A stretch of 64,000 nucleotides of DNA from Paenibacillus sp. BIC5C1 (GCF_032399705.1 NZ_CP135922.1:4464001-4528000), one strand, 5' to 3'; shown: positions 9,365 to 19,582, numbered from the stretch's first letter. Made by a program: numbers and translations. Notes: a model not told the origin generated them from the sequence alone.

Positions 9365-10690
9365 TTAATCATGCGCTAAATTCGTGGGGTCTGTTGACAC
9401 AACATCGCTCCCCTTCTCTAACCCCTTAATGGATTTAAGTTGAGAAGTGATGGCTGCAATAACGATTACAAATACCCCTGCAATAATAAACAACAGCGCA
9501 ATGCCTCTTCCTGGGCCAACGCCGATATATGATCCTACGGTCGAAGCGAGTGATCCACCTTCCACCAACATCGGGTTAAAGACACGGTCTGCCAAAAATC
9601 CTGCGAGACTATAGGACACAATAAAACCTAATTGCGATAAAATGCCAATGATGCCCCACACCCTGCCTTGTTTCTCGTTGGATATGTTATTACGCACTAA
9701 TACATCTGCACTCATGTTGACAAAAGGAAGTGAGGCCAAAAACAGGAAGCCTGCAAAGATAATGAAATAAATATTGGTGGAAAATCCCAAGAGGGAGAAT
9801 GATAGTCCGGATATAACCAGACCCAGAACAAGTATTTTTGAATATTTTTTACTTAGAATGAACATGCCAATACATAAACTACTGATCAGCATACCGATCG
9901 CGCTCACAGATTGGAACGTTCCAAGCGTCCTTGAATCCGAGAACGATAAGATCATAGGACCAATGAGCGTCTCAAGAAATCCCAAATAAAATGTGATGAT
10001 TGAAATAATGATAACAAGCAGAAGCACGCCTTTATTCGTAGTGACTTCAATCCAGCCTTCGTTAAGCTCAGCAAGCCAGGGTTTCCTCTCAGCATTACTT
10101 CGCTCTGCTTTAATGCTTTTGCGGATAACAAGTACCGCCAGGATCGCAACCAGATACGTTAACATATTAATGATCAGAATGACTTCAATGGTTGTTATAC
10201 TGAGCAGAATGCCCGCTATAATGGGCGAAAATAAAAACTTGGATGATTCGGCCAGCTGCATCAGGCCACTACCCTTTGAATATTGATCTTTATCGAGCAA
10301 ATCGGTGGCTGAAGCCTTATAGGCTGGACTTTGAATAGCCGAGAACATGGAACTGAAAGTGACGCCAACATAGAGATACCATAGTTCAATATTTCCGATC
10401 AGGATCATGACCCAGATAAAAACGAGACCAGCGGCAGAACCAAGATCACCTATGACCATCATCATACGTCGGTCAAAACGATCTGCAAGGACTCCACCTA
10501 TAGGCCGCAACAAGATATTAGGCAAAAAGGTAAACAGTGTAATCAGCGCCACAACTGTCGCCATATGGGTTTTCTCAAATGCGTACACTCCAAGGGAGAA
10601 TGCTGTCATTCCGATCCCAATTGTAGATATGAGCTGTCCAAACCATACCAACAGAAATTTGCCAAATGACCTGTTCTCCATCTGTTTCAT
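9365..10690 (-). CDS. MFS efflux transporter
   Basis: The 441-residue protein has about 12 predicted membrane segments and the MFS loop 2-3 motif GGVLADRFDRR. It most resembles the macrolide/enterobactin-exporter-like MFS_3 group. It begins 28 bases after the ABC ATPase gene on the same strand, so it is probably the third gene of an export operon with an FtsX-type permease. Co-transcription of a proton-driven pump with an ABC exporter suggests defence against a drug or export of a self-made compound. The substrate is unknown. Confidence 0.9.
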   Translation of the reverse strand: MKQMENRSFGKFLLVWFGQLISTIGIGMTAFSLGVYAFEKTHMATVVALITLFTFLPNILLRPIGGVLADRFDRRMMMVIGDLGSAAGLVFIWVMILIGNIELWYLYVGVTFSSMFSAIQSPAYKASATDLLDKDQYSKGSGLMQLAESSKFLFSPIIAGILLSITTIEVILIINMLTYLVAILAVLVIRKSIKAERSNAERKPWLAELNEGWIEVTTNKGVLLLVIIISIITFYLGFLETLIGPMILSFSDSRTLGTFQSVSAIGMLISSLCIGMFILSKKYSKILVLGLVISGLSFSLLGFSTNIYFIIFAGFLFLASLPFVNMSADVLVRNNISNEKQGRVWGIIGILSQLGFIVSYSLAGFLADRVFNPMLVEGGSLASTVGSYIGVGPGRGIALLFIIAGVFVIVIAAITSQLKSIKGLEKGSDVVSTDPTNLAHD

Positions 10691-10718
10691 TGGATAAACC
10701 CCTCTCCAATTAACCGTG

Positions 10719-11483
10719 TTAGAACCCGTGATCCGTTAGCCACTTACCCAAGCTGCTCTCTCTCGCTTTAAGGTCATGCTGTTTGTTAAACTTGCCCATG
10801 TTGCGATCTGCCACCAGTTTACCGTCTATCATGAATAAAACCCGTTCAGATCGAGCTGCGACTTTGACGTCATGAGTAACGATTAATATAGTTGTTCCAG
10901 AAGCATTAATGTCTAAGAGAATATCCATAATTTCATTGGTTGAACGTGAATTCAGTGCCCCTGTGGGTTCGTCACCAAACAGAATATCAGGCTGATTGAT
11001 CAATGCCCTACAGATAGCAATCCGTTGCAATTGTCCACCCGATGCTTGAGTGATATTGTGGTTGGCCAGTTCATTAATCCCCATTTTTTTCATTAAATTG
11101 TGTGCTCGTGTATTAATGGAATCCCTACTGCTTTTTTTGGCCTGATAAGCAGACAGAATGATATTGTCGAGTAGATTCAGATTTTTCAACAGATGGATGT
11201 TCTGAAATATAAATCCCATCTTGTTCAAGCGAAGCTGTGCCAATTCTTTCTCCGATAGATCCGAAATTTTCTTTCCACCAAAATAAACACTTCCGCTACT
11301 TACTTGATCCATGCCGCTGACATTGTATAGCAAGGTTGATTTTCCTGATCCCGACGGGCCCATAATGCAGACAAATTCGCCCTTCTTCAATTGAAAATTA
11401 ATATCCTTCAAAATAGGATGTTTCTCACGCTCACCAGTACTGTACGATTTGTTCACGTTTTTGGCTTCCAGGATCGTAGTCAT
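10719..11483 (-). CDS. ABC transporter ATP-binding protein (MacB/LolD type)
   Basis: The ATPase shows Walker A GPSGSGKST, the Q-loop region, signature SGGQLQRIAI, Walker B ILFGDEPTG and the switch His in VTHD. I set the start at the ATG at 11483 because AGGGGG lies 6 bases upstream; the longer frame starts with TTG at 11504 and a second ATG at 11489 directly abuts the purine run. The purine run follows the permease stop codon, so the two are translationally coupled. It powers the FtsX-type permease encoded just upstream. Confidence 0.93.
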   Translation of the reverse strand: MTTILEAKNVNKSYSTGEREKHPILKDINFQLKKGEFVCIMGPSGSGKSTLLYNVSGMDQVSSGSVYFGGKKISDLSEKELAQLRLNKMGFIFQNIHLLKNLNLLDNIILSAYQAKKSSRDSINTRAHNLMKKMGINELANHNITQASGGQLQRIAICRALINQPDILFGDEPTGALNSRSTNEIMDILLDINASGTTILIVTHDVKVAARSERVLFMIDGKLVADRNMGKFNKQHDLKARESSLGKWLTDHGF

Positions 11484-11493
11484 GGTCATCCCC

Positions 11494-13830
11494 CTATTCG
11501 ACAATCATTTTGGAAATGCTGGATTCTTTGATAGATTGAATACTGATAAGAGCGGTACAGACAATACTTGCTGCCAGCAGCAGCGGACAAAGTACGTACG
11601 CTTGTAACGGGTCAATGACAAAGACCATATGGGACGCTCCGAAAGAAGCCATTATTGTACTGATCAGCCACTCGCCTGCCGTATTGGATAATATGGTTCC
11701 TACAAGGACCCCTACACCCAAAACAATAAGGGACATCGATACATATTTGAATTTAATAGTGGAGATGGCAAATCCCAAACTTCTGAAAACCGCGATATCA
11801 CCGCTATCCTTTGTGACAAGCATTTTCAAGAATAATGAAGTGATCAGGATAGTAACCAATACTGCCACAATAAACGCCAACACCGTAACCAACTTAAGCT
11901 GATGAATTGTTCCTCCAAGCGTTTGATATAAGTAACCTTTTAAATCAGTCACCTTTGCAGGTGAGAACGCCTGCTCATATTCCGCAATTTTATCTGAGAT
12001 TTTACTACCGTCATCTTTTAAATCAAGACTTACGACATACCAGAGCACACGATCTTTGTTATAAGGCAGCCGTGCTTTTGCAGTCTTTCCACCATTGGTC
12101 ACATCCTGATATACACCACTGACGGTCATTGTTTTTTCCTGTCCATTTACGATTAGTACCAAGGTATCTCCCTTCTTCTTCTCCATGTCACTACTGTTCG
12201 CATCAGACAAAGCAATTTCATTTTCATTTTTCGGTGCCGCGCCGTTTACGTAAGACAAAGGAAAAACATCAAAGTCACCTGTCTCTACGCTTAAATGATC
12301 GTAGCTACCTTCACTGTTCAACACTTTGAATTGGCTTGTGACAAGAGGTGAGTATCGAAGTACGTTCTTATCCTTTTGAACATAATCAATTAATTCAGCG
12401 TAACGCTGTTCGATATCTTCAGAGTGCCTTAGATCAATACGCATATCACTTTGACCTACACCCATGTAAGAAATGAAGCTAGGAGCTTGTAACGTATGGA
12501 GGAAATTTATAGGTACGATCATAATAAATGAACTTATAATAAATACAAACAACAGCAAACGGAACATTTTCATTCGTTGGATGACTTCTCTTAAACCCAG
12601 AAAAACTGGAACCGATAACCACCGATTTTGGGACAAGTTTAGTGTGTTTTGACTTATTTTTGTCTCACCCATACTGCCCGAACGTAATGCTTCAACGACT
12701 GAAATGTGATTAAAACGCCGAAGTACACGGTTGCAGAAAAATACCACGATGGCAAAAATGAAGACAGCAGCAAACAAGGTTATGCCGTAGTGCAACCATG
12801 TTTTGGGAGCTTCCCCCATATAGAGCATCATATTGGACATGAACAAACGGTTAACCCATAGTGATGCAAGAAAGCCAGCGATGGAGCCCAATCCTGCCAT
12901 AACAACATATTTGCTCAAGTAGAGTTTCTTAATATCATTCTCGGATATGCCAATAGCTTTCATGACGCTAATCTCTCGATAATCTTCTTCAATGGTGGCG
13001 AGCATGGTGAAACGAATGCAGAGTACAGCGATCACAATCAAGATCAAACTGACCAGAATGACTACAGCTGCGACTACCCCATCAGTCAATGCATTCAACA
13101 ACTGAAACAGATTGTAGTTCACCACAGGACCAGCGTTTGGCAAACTCGTATTTTGATAGGCTTGGGTAAAGTCGCTGATCATCTTGGAATCTCTAAGACG
13201 AAATTCAATCAGATACTCCGACTCTCCCGTATGTTGCTTCAAGGTTTGGAATTCAGCCTGACTGATGACAAAACGTTTGGAGTGAATGATCGATGGATTC
13301 ATTTGAGCATCACGTACAAATTCCACGATCTTGTATGTTCTGCTGAAAGAACCATCTTTAATATGAATACGGTCACCAATGCCCAATTTCTTCTGCTGCA
13401 AGTAATAAACGGGAACCGCAATTTCTCCATCATTCACCCGCACAATCTCACTATCCAGATTCAGCAGAAAATCAAAATCCTGATTTTGTACAACAAAATC
13501 AAGATCCATAATGCTGTTTTTCTCCGCCTCCGCTCCAAAAAACAAATGAGCACCGTCTATGTTAATCATTTCTACGATCTGGTGTTTATCTACCATCTCA
13601 TTGGCCTGTGCCCATTCATTCACCTTCATTTTATCCAATTTACCTGCATGCATTTGCACAACATGAGGTGTCTTGGATTCTGTAAATAAATAGTGAATTG
13701 AACTTGTTAACTCCATAATCATTCGTGTACCTGAAGAAACAAGTAAAGCCGCCAGTAAAATAAAAACAAATAGAGCGATGTTGATTCCTTTTTTCCTCAT
13801 AAGATCATTTTTCAACATACGTAATAGCAT
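11494..13830 (-). CDS. FtsX-family ABC transporter permease
   Basis: The 778-residue protein has an N-terminal membrane helix, a large extracellular region (about 40-245), three helices near 250-370, a further helix near 425, a second large extracellular region (about 450-640), and three C-terminal helices. This duplicated FtsX layout is typical of exporters of lipoproteins, peptides or drugs that extract substrate from the membrane. Its stop overlaps the start region of the ATPase gene. No two-component system lies next to it, unlike the Bce-type module at 31-35 kb. Confidence 0.9.
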   Translation of the reverse strand: MLLRMLKNDLMRKKGINIALFVFILLAALLVSSGTRMIMELTSSIHYLFTESKTPHVVQMHAGKLDKMKVNEWAQANEMVDKHQIVEMINIDGAHLFFGAEAEKNSIMDLDFVVQNQDFDFLLNLDSEIVRVNDGEIAVPVYYLQQKKLGIGDRIHIKDGSFSRTYKIVEFVRDAQMNPSIIHSKRFVISQAEFQTLKQHTGESEYLIEFRLRDSKMISDFTQAYQNTSLPNAGPVVNYNLFQLLNALTDGVVAAVVILVSLILIVIAVLCIRFTMLATIEEDYREISVMKAIGISENDIKKLYLSKYVVMAGLGSIAGFLASLWVNRLFMSNMMLYMGEAPKTWLHYGITLFAAVFIFAIVVFFCNRVLRRFNHISVVEALRSGSMGETKISQNTLNLSQNRWLSVPVFLGLREVIQRMKMFRLLLFVFIISSFIMIVPINFLHTLQAPSFISYMGVGQSDMRIDLRHSEDIEQRYAELIDYVQKDKNVLRYSPLVTSQFKVLNSEGSYDHLSVETGDFDVFPLSYVNGAAPKNENEIALSDANSSDMEKKKGDTLVLIVNGQEKTMTVSGVYQDVTNGGKTAKARLPYNKDRVLWYVVSLDLKDDGSKISDKIAEYEQAFSPAKVTDLKGYLYQTLGGTIHQLKLVTVLAFIVAVLVTILITSLFLKMLVTKDSGDIAVFRSLGFAISTIKFKYVSMSLIVLGVGVLVGTILSNTAGEWLISTIMASFGASHMVFVIDPLQAYVLCPLLLAASIVCTALISIQSIKESSISKMIVE

Positions 13831-14152
13831 GAATAACCACTAGCTCCTTTGTATGGAACACTACTTTGGAATAATCAGGTACACTTTATGTAATTACGTT
13901 TACCGATATGTCAAACCCTATGGACCAAAGCTCATGTTCCTCATTTCCTGTAAAATAACCCCATTTATTTTGTATCCCGATTGTATCAATAAATATGAAC
14001 TACAGAATCAGTCTGCGGTCCAGTTCTTACTAATCCCGAAGTCTGATGAGAATGAATTGAGAACTTATTTATTCATATGCTAAGATAATGATCCAAACCT
14101 TTTCTAATGAACACTCAATTTATGGGATAATTCCCCAATAAGAAAGGAAACT
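13831..14152. other. Divergent intergenic region, no gene seen
   Basis: This 322-base region separates the export operon (minus) from a serine hydrolase gene (plus). It must hold both promoters. A frame at 13853-14083 has no ribosome binding site and no recognisable protein features, so I do not call it. AAAGGA precedes the hydrolase ATG at 14153. Confidence 0.5.
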
Positions 14153-15127
14153 ATGAATCCTTCATCCATACCATCCATGTTGCATCAAATCATCCCGCCA
14201 CTGGATCTGCGCAGTTGTTTAGTTAGCATGCGTGGTGAGATCATATACGAGCACTACCGCAATCAAGAAGCAGGCACCCATATTGCCAAAATCAATTCAT
14301 GTACCAAAAGTGTGCTGTCCGCACTCATCTGTATTGCGATGGATCACGGATGGCTGCCCGAAGCGTCTACTCCAATCTCCACCTTTTTCCCGCAACTGGT
14401 GTCAGATCCTGACCCACGTAAATCGGAGATTACGTTAGAGCAGTTATTAACCATGACGGCCGGATTTAACTGGGACGAATTCGGAGGACAGAATTCTTTT
14501 CCGCGTATGACTCGTACAGATCACTGGGTGAATTTTGCGTTGGAGCAGCGCTTAAGTCATGTACCAGGTACATATATGGAATACAATTCAGGGGTATCAC
14601 AGATACTGTCTGCCATCCTCATGCAAAGTACAGGTATATCCGTAGCCGAGTTTGCGGAACGTTATCTGTTTGGCCCCTTGGGAATCCAACAGTACGAATG
14701 GGAAAGCGACCCACAGGGTGTACATACCGGGGGTTTTGGCTTAAAGCTGTTGCCGGAGGATTTGCTGAAATTCGGACAACTGTTTTTGCAGCAGGGCATG
14801 TGGAACGGGCAGTCGATGATTTCGAGTGATCATGTTAGCCGCTCTACAAAACCTGCCATTACGGTTACTCCACCCAATCATGGTAGTTACGCTTGGCATT
14901 GGTGGGTGGATGCTTATACTAACGAAACTGCAGAAGCTAAGTTTACAGAACAGCCCACTTCCATACTTCACTATTATTACGCCCGTGGATTTGGCGGACA
15001 ATTTGTATATATCGTCCCGGCTTTGGAACTCGTTGTCGTGCTCACCAATGACAAACGAAAGAAGGAAAAACCTCCGCTGGATGTATTCCCCAAACAGATT
15101 GCACCTCAATTGGCGAAACTCTTATAA
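14153..15127 (+). CDS. Serine hydrolase of the beta-lactamase/class C family
   Basis: The 324-residue protein has the SxxK catalytic motif at Ser49-Cys-Thr-Lys52 and the second element Tyr144-Asn145-Ser146, followed by a glycine-rich GFGGQF segment near the C-terminus in place of KTG. These are hallmarks of penicillin-recognising esterases and D-Ala peptidases (COG1680). No signal peptide is visible, so it is probably cytoplasmic. AAAGGA precedes the ATG. The function could be esterase or peptidase activity on small molecules; a true beta-lactamase role is unlikely without export. Confidence 0.9.
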   Translation: MNPSSIPSMLHQIIPPLDLRSCLVSMRGEIIYEHYRNQEAGTHIAKINSCTKSVLSALICIAMDHGWLPEASTPISTFFPQLVSDPDPRKSEITLEQLLTMTAGFNWDEFGGQNSFPRMTRTDHWVNFALEQRLSHVPGTYMEYNSGVSQILSAILMQSTGISVAEFAERYLFGPLGIQQYEWESDPQGVHTGGFGLKLLPEDLLKFGQLFLQQGMWNGQSMISSDHVSRSTKPAITVTPPNHGSYAWHWWVDAYTNETAEAKFTEQPTSILHYYYARGFGGQFVYIVPALELVVVLTNDKRKKEKPPLDVFPKQIAPQLAKLL

Positions 15128-15156
15128 AACTTCTCTTTGAGTTGTGAAACATACAA

Positions 15157-15204
15157 AATAACCCCATAGCTTACCCGGCATTCACCGGTAACTATAGGGT
15201 TATT
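15157..15204. terminator. Bidirectional terminator between convergent genes
   Basis: A long stem begins aataaccccatagcttacc and pairs with ggtaactatagggttatt. It lies between two convergent serine hydrolase genes and has A/T-rich flanks on both sides. Confidence 0.85.
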
Positions 15205-15231
15205 CAATTACTTTTTAACATCAATCCTCAG

Positions 15232-16260
15232 CTAAGGTCTCACCAAAGCCTCTTCCACAGCCTTTGTTATGTGATAAGGACCAGAATCTTTGTTGGAGAG
15301 AACAACAACCTGCACGTTGTGATCTGGATATACAGAAGACATGAACGACACACCAGGATCGAAACCCATCACATGATATTTAAATAACTCTCCCCCTCTC
15401 CGATCAATCCAGATCCCCTGCCCATAATAGGTTTCATCATCCTCATGGACATATGGCGTGATTAACTTTGCTGTTGTTTCTTTACCCAACAGTTCATTTC
15501 TGAATAACGCATTCCAAAAACGAATCATATCCGGCGCTGTTGTATAAGCTCCACCATCAGCCCCACCCTTAACAGGAATGGAAAAAATGTTACTTGTCCA
15601 CGAGTCGTCCTCCTGATCCATATATCCGATCGCAGTATTACGGGGAAGACGATCTGTCTCAAAATAACCCGAATCCGACATGCCGCACTTTTTGAAAATA
15701 TATTGTTCTACATAATCCGTAAACGACTGCCCCGTGTGCTCTTCAACAATGAGGCCCAATACGATAAATGCAGCATTATTATAATGGAACCGTTCACCCG
15801 GAGCAGATTTCATGGGCTGATGCTGAAACATCGACAGAAAATCATTCAATTTGCGCATTGAATAGACGGGCCGTTCCTTCCACAACTCAGCGAAATCCTC
15901 CATCACTTCTTCATCAAAATAGTCCGGGATACCTGAGGTGTGTGTTAACAGCTGCTGAATTGTGACTCCTTGATCCCATAGAGGAAACTTAATGCTCAAG
16001 ACATCTGCCAATCTGGAATCATACGATATTTTTCCTTGTTCAATCAATTGGCATATACTCACTGCCGTAAAAATCTTGCATCCAGATGCAATGCCAAACC
16101 GTGTATCTGGCTGATTCAAACGTTCATCACTTCGATTGGCATATGCACGAGTCGTACTTAATAGGGTATGCTCGTTTTGTTTTATCAAAACTACGCCCGA
16201 AAAATCAACATTCTCCATCACTTCTGTTATTCTGCGTGTCAGATCCGTTATACGCTTCAT
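15232..16260 (-). CDS. Serine hydrolase of the beta-lactamase/class C family
   Basis: The 342-residue protein has SxxK at Ser59-Gly-Cys-Lys62 and a Tyr-Asn-Asn element in HYNNAAFIV, with full family length. It belongs to the same large family as its convergent neighbour at 14153, but the sequences are distant, so this is not a recent tandem copy. No signal peptide is seen. AGGTGA lies 7 bases before the ATG. It follows the DUF1361 gene on the same strand by 81 bases. Confidence 0.9.
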   Translation of the reverse strand: MKRITDLTRRITEVMENVDFSGVVLIKQNEHTLLSTTRAYANRSDERLNQPDTRFGIASGCKIFTAVSICQLIEQGKISYDSRLADVLSIKFPLWDQGVTIQQLLTHTSGIPDYFDEEVMEDFAELWKERPVYSMRKLNDFLSMFQHQPMKSAPGERFHYNNAAFIVLGLIVEEHTGQSFTDYVEQYIFKKCGMSDSGYFETDRLPRNTAIGYMDQEDDSWTSNIFSIPVKGGADGGAYTTAPDMIRFWNALFRNELLGKETTAKLITPYVHEDDETYYGQGIWIDRRGGELFKYHVMGFDPGVSFMSSVYPDHNVQVVVLSNKDSGPYHITKAVEEALVRP

Positions 16261-16341
16261 TTATCGTTCACCTAAATTCTTCTAATAATTTCCATGCTCA
16301 GATGCTATTCAATCACGTTATTATCCAATTTAAACGTCCCA

Positions 16342-17064
16342 TTACCGCAAGCCTTGCAGATCCGCCTCGGAACTTCCCAGCTCCGCCTTCCTACGATGTG
16401 TATTTATTAAATAATAAAGCGTTGCGTAGATCGTAAGTATAAACGTGCCAAAGAACATACAGAAAGCCAGCGATGGACGACTTACACTCTCATGCATAAG
16501 TTCAACCAGCGTCTCGCGATTGGTTAAGGCATCCCAGCTGTTCAAACGATATACACGTCCTAGCAGAACACCGTAACTCCCCAGTGCACAACCCCCTAGC
16601 ACAAAGATCCATGAAAACCATCGTCCCAGTTTGTGATGGATCACTTCCTGAAGCTGATACATCGAAAGGAAACCTAGCAATAATCCCGTCCAAACGAACA
16701 TCAAGACCACAATTAAGTCATACCAGTACTTGTAATCCAATCCATTGGCTCCACCATAATAGCGGGAACTGCGTGCAGTCAGATGAACAAGATCCGTTAC
16801 AATGTAGGAAGAGTTTGGGAAGAACAACAACCAGAGCAGTCCGCTTGCAACGGCAAACCATGATGCCCCTTTCCATTTAACATGGCTAAAACCATAGGCC
16901 ACATATGAGAATACAAAAGGAATCCAGCCCAAAAACAGATTCCAGATAAGGAAGCGAAAATAGCGCTGATCCAGCCAATCCGCAGCCGCGTAATACAAAC
17001 CTAGGGTCACCACTGTGACCACACTAAGGAAAATAAATATTTTGATATAATTCAGTTTTCTCAA
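16342..17064 (-). CDS. DUF1361 integral membrane protein
   Basis: The 240-residue protein has about six to seven membrane segments and the DUF1361 hallmarks LLFFPNSSYIVTDLVHL and GLDYKYWYDL, followed by GVLLGRVYRLNSWD. The function of the family is not known. The start is a TTG at 17064 with GAGGT 8-9 bases upstream; there is no ATG at a sensible position. It lies 34 bases behind the unknown gene 17099-17632 on the same strand, so the two are probably co-transcribed. Confidence 0.88.
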   Translation of the reverse strand: MRKLNYIKIFIFLSVVTVVTLGLYYAAADWLDQRYFRFLIWNLFLGWIPFVFSYVAYGFSHVKWKGASWFAVASGLLWLLFFPNSSYIVTDLVHLTARSSRYYGGANGLDYKYWYDLIVVLMFVWTGLLLGFLSMYQLQEVIHHKLGRWFSWIFVLGGCALGSYGVLLGRVYRLNSWDALTNRETLVELMHESVSRPSLAFCMFFGTFILTIYATLYYLINTHRRKAELGSSEADLQGLR

Positions 17065-17098
17065 TGATATTTACCTCACTTGATCCAATGAAATACAT

Positions 17099-17632
17099 TC
17101 AGTTCCGAAAATAACGGATAATCTCTTCCTTGTTCTTTTCCACACGCAGATTCAGTCCACGTTTATCCTTCAACCCATATTGCTGTAGTTCATGTCCTGG
17201 ATCAAGCACCAACGGTTTCGTTACTACATCTTCCAACAAGTTCATTGTCAGTTGATAGGTTTCACGCAACTTATCCACCCGAATAATCGATTCATATCGC
17301 TTGATCAACTCAATAAGATGTTCCGCATACACTAGACGCACCATACTGTCCGCACTCGTCAGTTGTCTTGATGCGAATGCTGTGACTGCAGCAATAATTA
17401 GCGGATTTGCATGATATCTGGAAATCGACGTAAGCTCATCAACCGCGTCCCAGTTCATGATGGATAATTCAGAGGTTAACTGACCTATTCTTTCTTCCAT
17501 CCATGTCTGCTCCAGCTCTTGCGGCACATCCCATTGCTTATATTCTGTATAAACACCACCACGATGCATCTGAACAGCGCTCCCATAATGTTTAACGAAT
17601 AACGCTTTGGGAACACTCCAGTCGGTTTCCAT
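17099..17632 (-). CDS. Protein of unknown function
   Basis: This 177-residue, largely helical and charged protein has no membrane segment or signal peptide, and I recognise no motif. The middle part (about 60-130) is predicted as helices; the C-terminus is basic (KNKEEIIRYFRN). GGTGGTTGG precedes the ATG only loosely. The short gap to the DUF1361 gene suggests a two-gene operon. The next gene upstream, a CotF-type coat gene, is divergent. Confidence 0.7.
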   Translation of the reverse strand: METDWSVPKALFVKHYGSAVQMHRGGVYTEYKQWDVPQELEQTWMEERIGQLTSELSIMNWDAVDELTSISRYHANPLIIAAVTAFASRQLTSADSMVRLVYAEHLIELIKRYESIIRVDKLRETYQLTMNLLEDVVTKPLVLDPGHELQQYGLKDKRGLNLRVEKNKEEIIRYFRN

Positions 17633-17749
17633 CCAACCACCACCATACCTGTCTCTATTTTTCGCTTATAACCATCACACATTACATAAATTTACTGTTG
17701 AAGATCATAATAGGATCATACCATTTCCCAAAGGAGAATCAAATTCACA

Positions 17750-18409
17750 ATGAATCCAAATTCAATGCAGCCTCCAAACCGAATGCAACCTGCTAACAAA
17801 CCAAATTCAGACTTCACACTCCACTTGAACCATGGGGGGCATGAAATGTTTGATATGCATGAAATTTTGTCAGGAGCCATCAATGTATTGGATCAATACA
17901 TGATCTTCAGAACGTTTGTACAAGATACCGAACTTCTTAATATTCTTGATCGTCAGTACAACTTCATGTTATCTCAATACAATCTGACTGCAGAATGTTT
18001 TTCAACTGGACATAAGCCTCATCAGGAGACAGCAACTTACATGATCCCAAATATCGTTCCGCCTGTATATGGCCTCAAACCGTCCGCACCAAAAAAGCCA
18101 AATCAATCCCTCACCGATGTCAAAGATGCTGGAATCAGCGGTCATATGCTGGGGTTAATTAAGTCTCACGCCTCTTTGCTGGCTATGTCTGCACCTGAAA
18201 TTACGAATGGAGCCGTACGCCGGGTCATCGCTTCGCAGGTTCAACAGTTTATCGAGATGGCTTACGAAATTTTTATGTATCAAAATCACCACGCCTATTA
18301 TCAAGTGCCTCAGCTAAATGCAAATGATACTACACAGATGCTTCAGGCATACGTTCCAGCAAATGGGGCCCCTCAGATGCCACAGAACAATAAACCACCT
18401 CTGCATTAA
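17750..18409 (+). CDS. Spore coat protein, CotF family
   Basis: The 219-residue protein carries a Coat_F-like domain in the middle (about 30-190), with two helical stretches around HEMFDMHEILSGAINVLDQY and LKSHASLLAMSAPEI-type sequence. The termini are low-complexity and rich in Pro, Asn and Gln. Such proteins are built into the spore coat late in sporulation, in the mother cell. AAAGGAG lies upstream of the ATG. It is monocistronic, with a strong terminator directly downstream. A sigma-K/GerE promoter is expected, but I cannot point to one with certainty. Confidence 0.85.
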   Translation: MNPNSMQPPNRMQPANKPNSDFTLHLNHGGHEMFDMHEILSGAINVLDQYMIFRTFVQDTELLNILDRQYNFMLSQYNLTAECFSTGHKPHQETATYMIPNIVPPVYGLKPSAPKKPNQSLTDVKDAGISGHMLGLIKSHASLLAMSAPEITNGAVRRVIASQVQQFIEMAYEIFMYQNHHAYYQVPQLNANDTTQMLQAYVPANGAPQMPQNNKPPLH

Positions 18410-18427
18410 TCTAATATAAGCCTGATC

Positions 18428-18481
18428 AACAAAGAACAGTATCTTCAACCCACTCAAGGTTGAAAGATGCTGTTCTTTGTT
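18428..18481 (+). terminator. Terminator of the CotF-type gene
   Basis: An almost perfect stem of about 22 bp begins aacaaagaacag and ends ctgttctttgtt, followed by a short T-run. Confidence 0.85.
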
Positions 18482-18625
18482 ATTTCCATAATCATCTCAT
18501 GTATGCAACATATCTTGAATAACACATTCTATTTTTAAGTAATTCAATCTTGATTCGATTACCAGAAACTGGTTTAATCAGAATGTGGTCACAACTACTC
18601 ATTATGTAACATGGGAGGTTTTTGA

Positions 18626-19582
18626 ATGCGGTTGAATCCATCGATTAAACTTGGTTTTCTAGCCATTACATTAAGCTTTACCGCCATCTGTGCAACTCTG
18701 ATAACATCCCAAACTACACTGGCTGCACCTGTCCCAGCTTCCAAAGCCGTATATCATCAATTTCAAATGTATTCAAAAAACGCAGTGAAATCCACGTCCA
18801 GCCTGGTTCATGCACGTAAATATCTATTGAATCATATCGATGAAGTCGGGCCTTGGCAGGCCACCTTGATGACCCTTCAACTGGAGAATTTGCAAAAGAT
18901 CAGACTGGCTGACTTGGATCAAAAAATGTATACGGAACTGTTTCAAAACGTTCTCTATGAAGCCCATACCAACATAGGTTATGAACAAAAGCTTACATAT
19001 AGCAGTCTGCTCAAAGTGATTAAAGATCCGACGGTTCGCAAGCTCTTGCAGGAAGCTTCCGATCTGGGATTCAAACTGGAAACCAGTGAAGGTCTATACT
19101 ATCCCATCATCAATTATGAGGTGTACAAAAAGTTTCAGCCCTACGTGAAACCTGACATTATTGCTTATATTGATATTATGGCAGCGGAATCCAACCAGGC
19201 CACGACTTCCGATGCGGCCTTTATCATAACCTGGGATGAACTCATCCGGCGTACTCTAGAGAAGGAAGCTTTCCTGAATAACTTTCCAAGCTCAAATCGT
19301 GCGTCAGCAGTCAAGAATTCACTGTTCGTTGGATACCTGTTTTATGGAAGCGATAACTCTCCCGCCTATGACTGGTACACGGAAGAAGAAATTCGTACTA
19401 TCGATCCAGAAGTGAAAAAAGCATATGAAAAGGCGGTGGCAAATAGGAAGCCTAACACGAAGAGTGTACTTCTGGATACAGTGGATAAGATTTTGCATCT
19501 TCTCGATAAGAGTAACGACGAACTTACCCCAGAAATCAAAGAAATCACTGACCATGTTGAGAGCCTGTTTGCCAATGATTAA
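18626..19582 (+). CDS. Secreted protein of unknown function
   Basis: The 318-residue protein starts with a clear signal peptide (about residues 1-33; hydrophobic core LGFLAITLSFTAICATLI, cleavage likely after LAA). The mature part is mostly helical, rich in Lys/Glu/Tyr, and contains no motif I know. GGGAGG lies 9 bases before the ATG. It is transcribed alone, with a preceding 216-base gap. A cell-wall or sporulation role is possible from the neighbouring coat gene, but nothing in the sequence proves it. Confidence 0.8.
   Translation: MRLNPSIKLGFLAITLSFTAICATLITSQTTLAAPVPASKAVYHQFQMYSKNAVKSTSSLVHARKYLLNHIDEVGPWQATLMTLQLENLQKIRLADLDQKMYTELFQNVLYEAHTNIGYEQKLTYSSLLKVIKDPTVRKLLQEASDLGFKLETSEGLYYPIINYEVYKKFQPYVKPDIIAYIDIMAAESNQATTSDAAFIITWDELIRRTLEKEAFLNNFPSSNRASAVKNSLFVGYLFYGSDNSPAYDWYTEEEIRTIDPEVKKAYEKAVANRKPNTKSVLLDTVDKILHLLDKSNDELTPEIKEITDHVESLFAND

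Noticed and set aside
13853..14083. Possible 76-codon gene between the export operon and the serine hydrolase
   Set aside because: No Shine-Dalgarno, no family features, and the region must hold two divergent promoters.
14153..16260. Two neighbouring serine hydrolases, considered as a recent duplication
   Set aside because: They are convergent, and apart from the shared SxxK and Tyr-Asn motifs their sequences differ widely.
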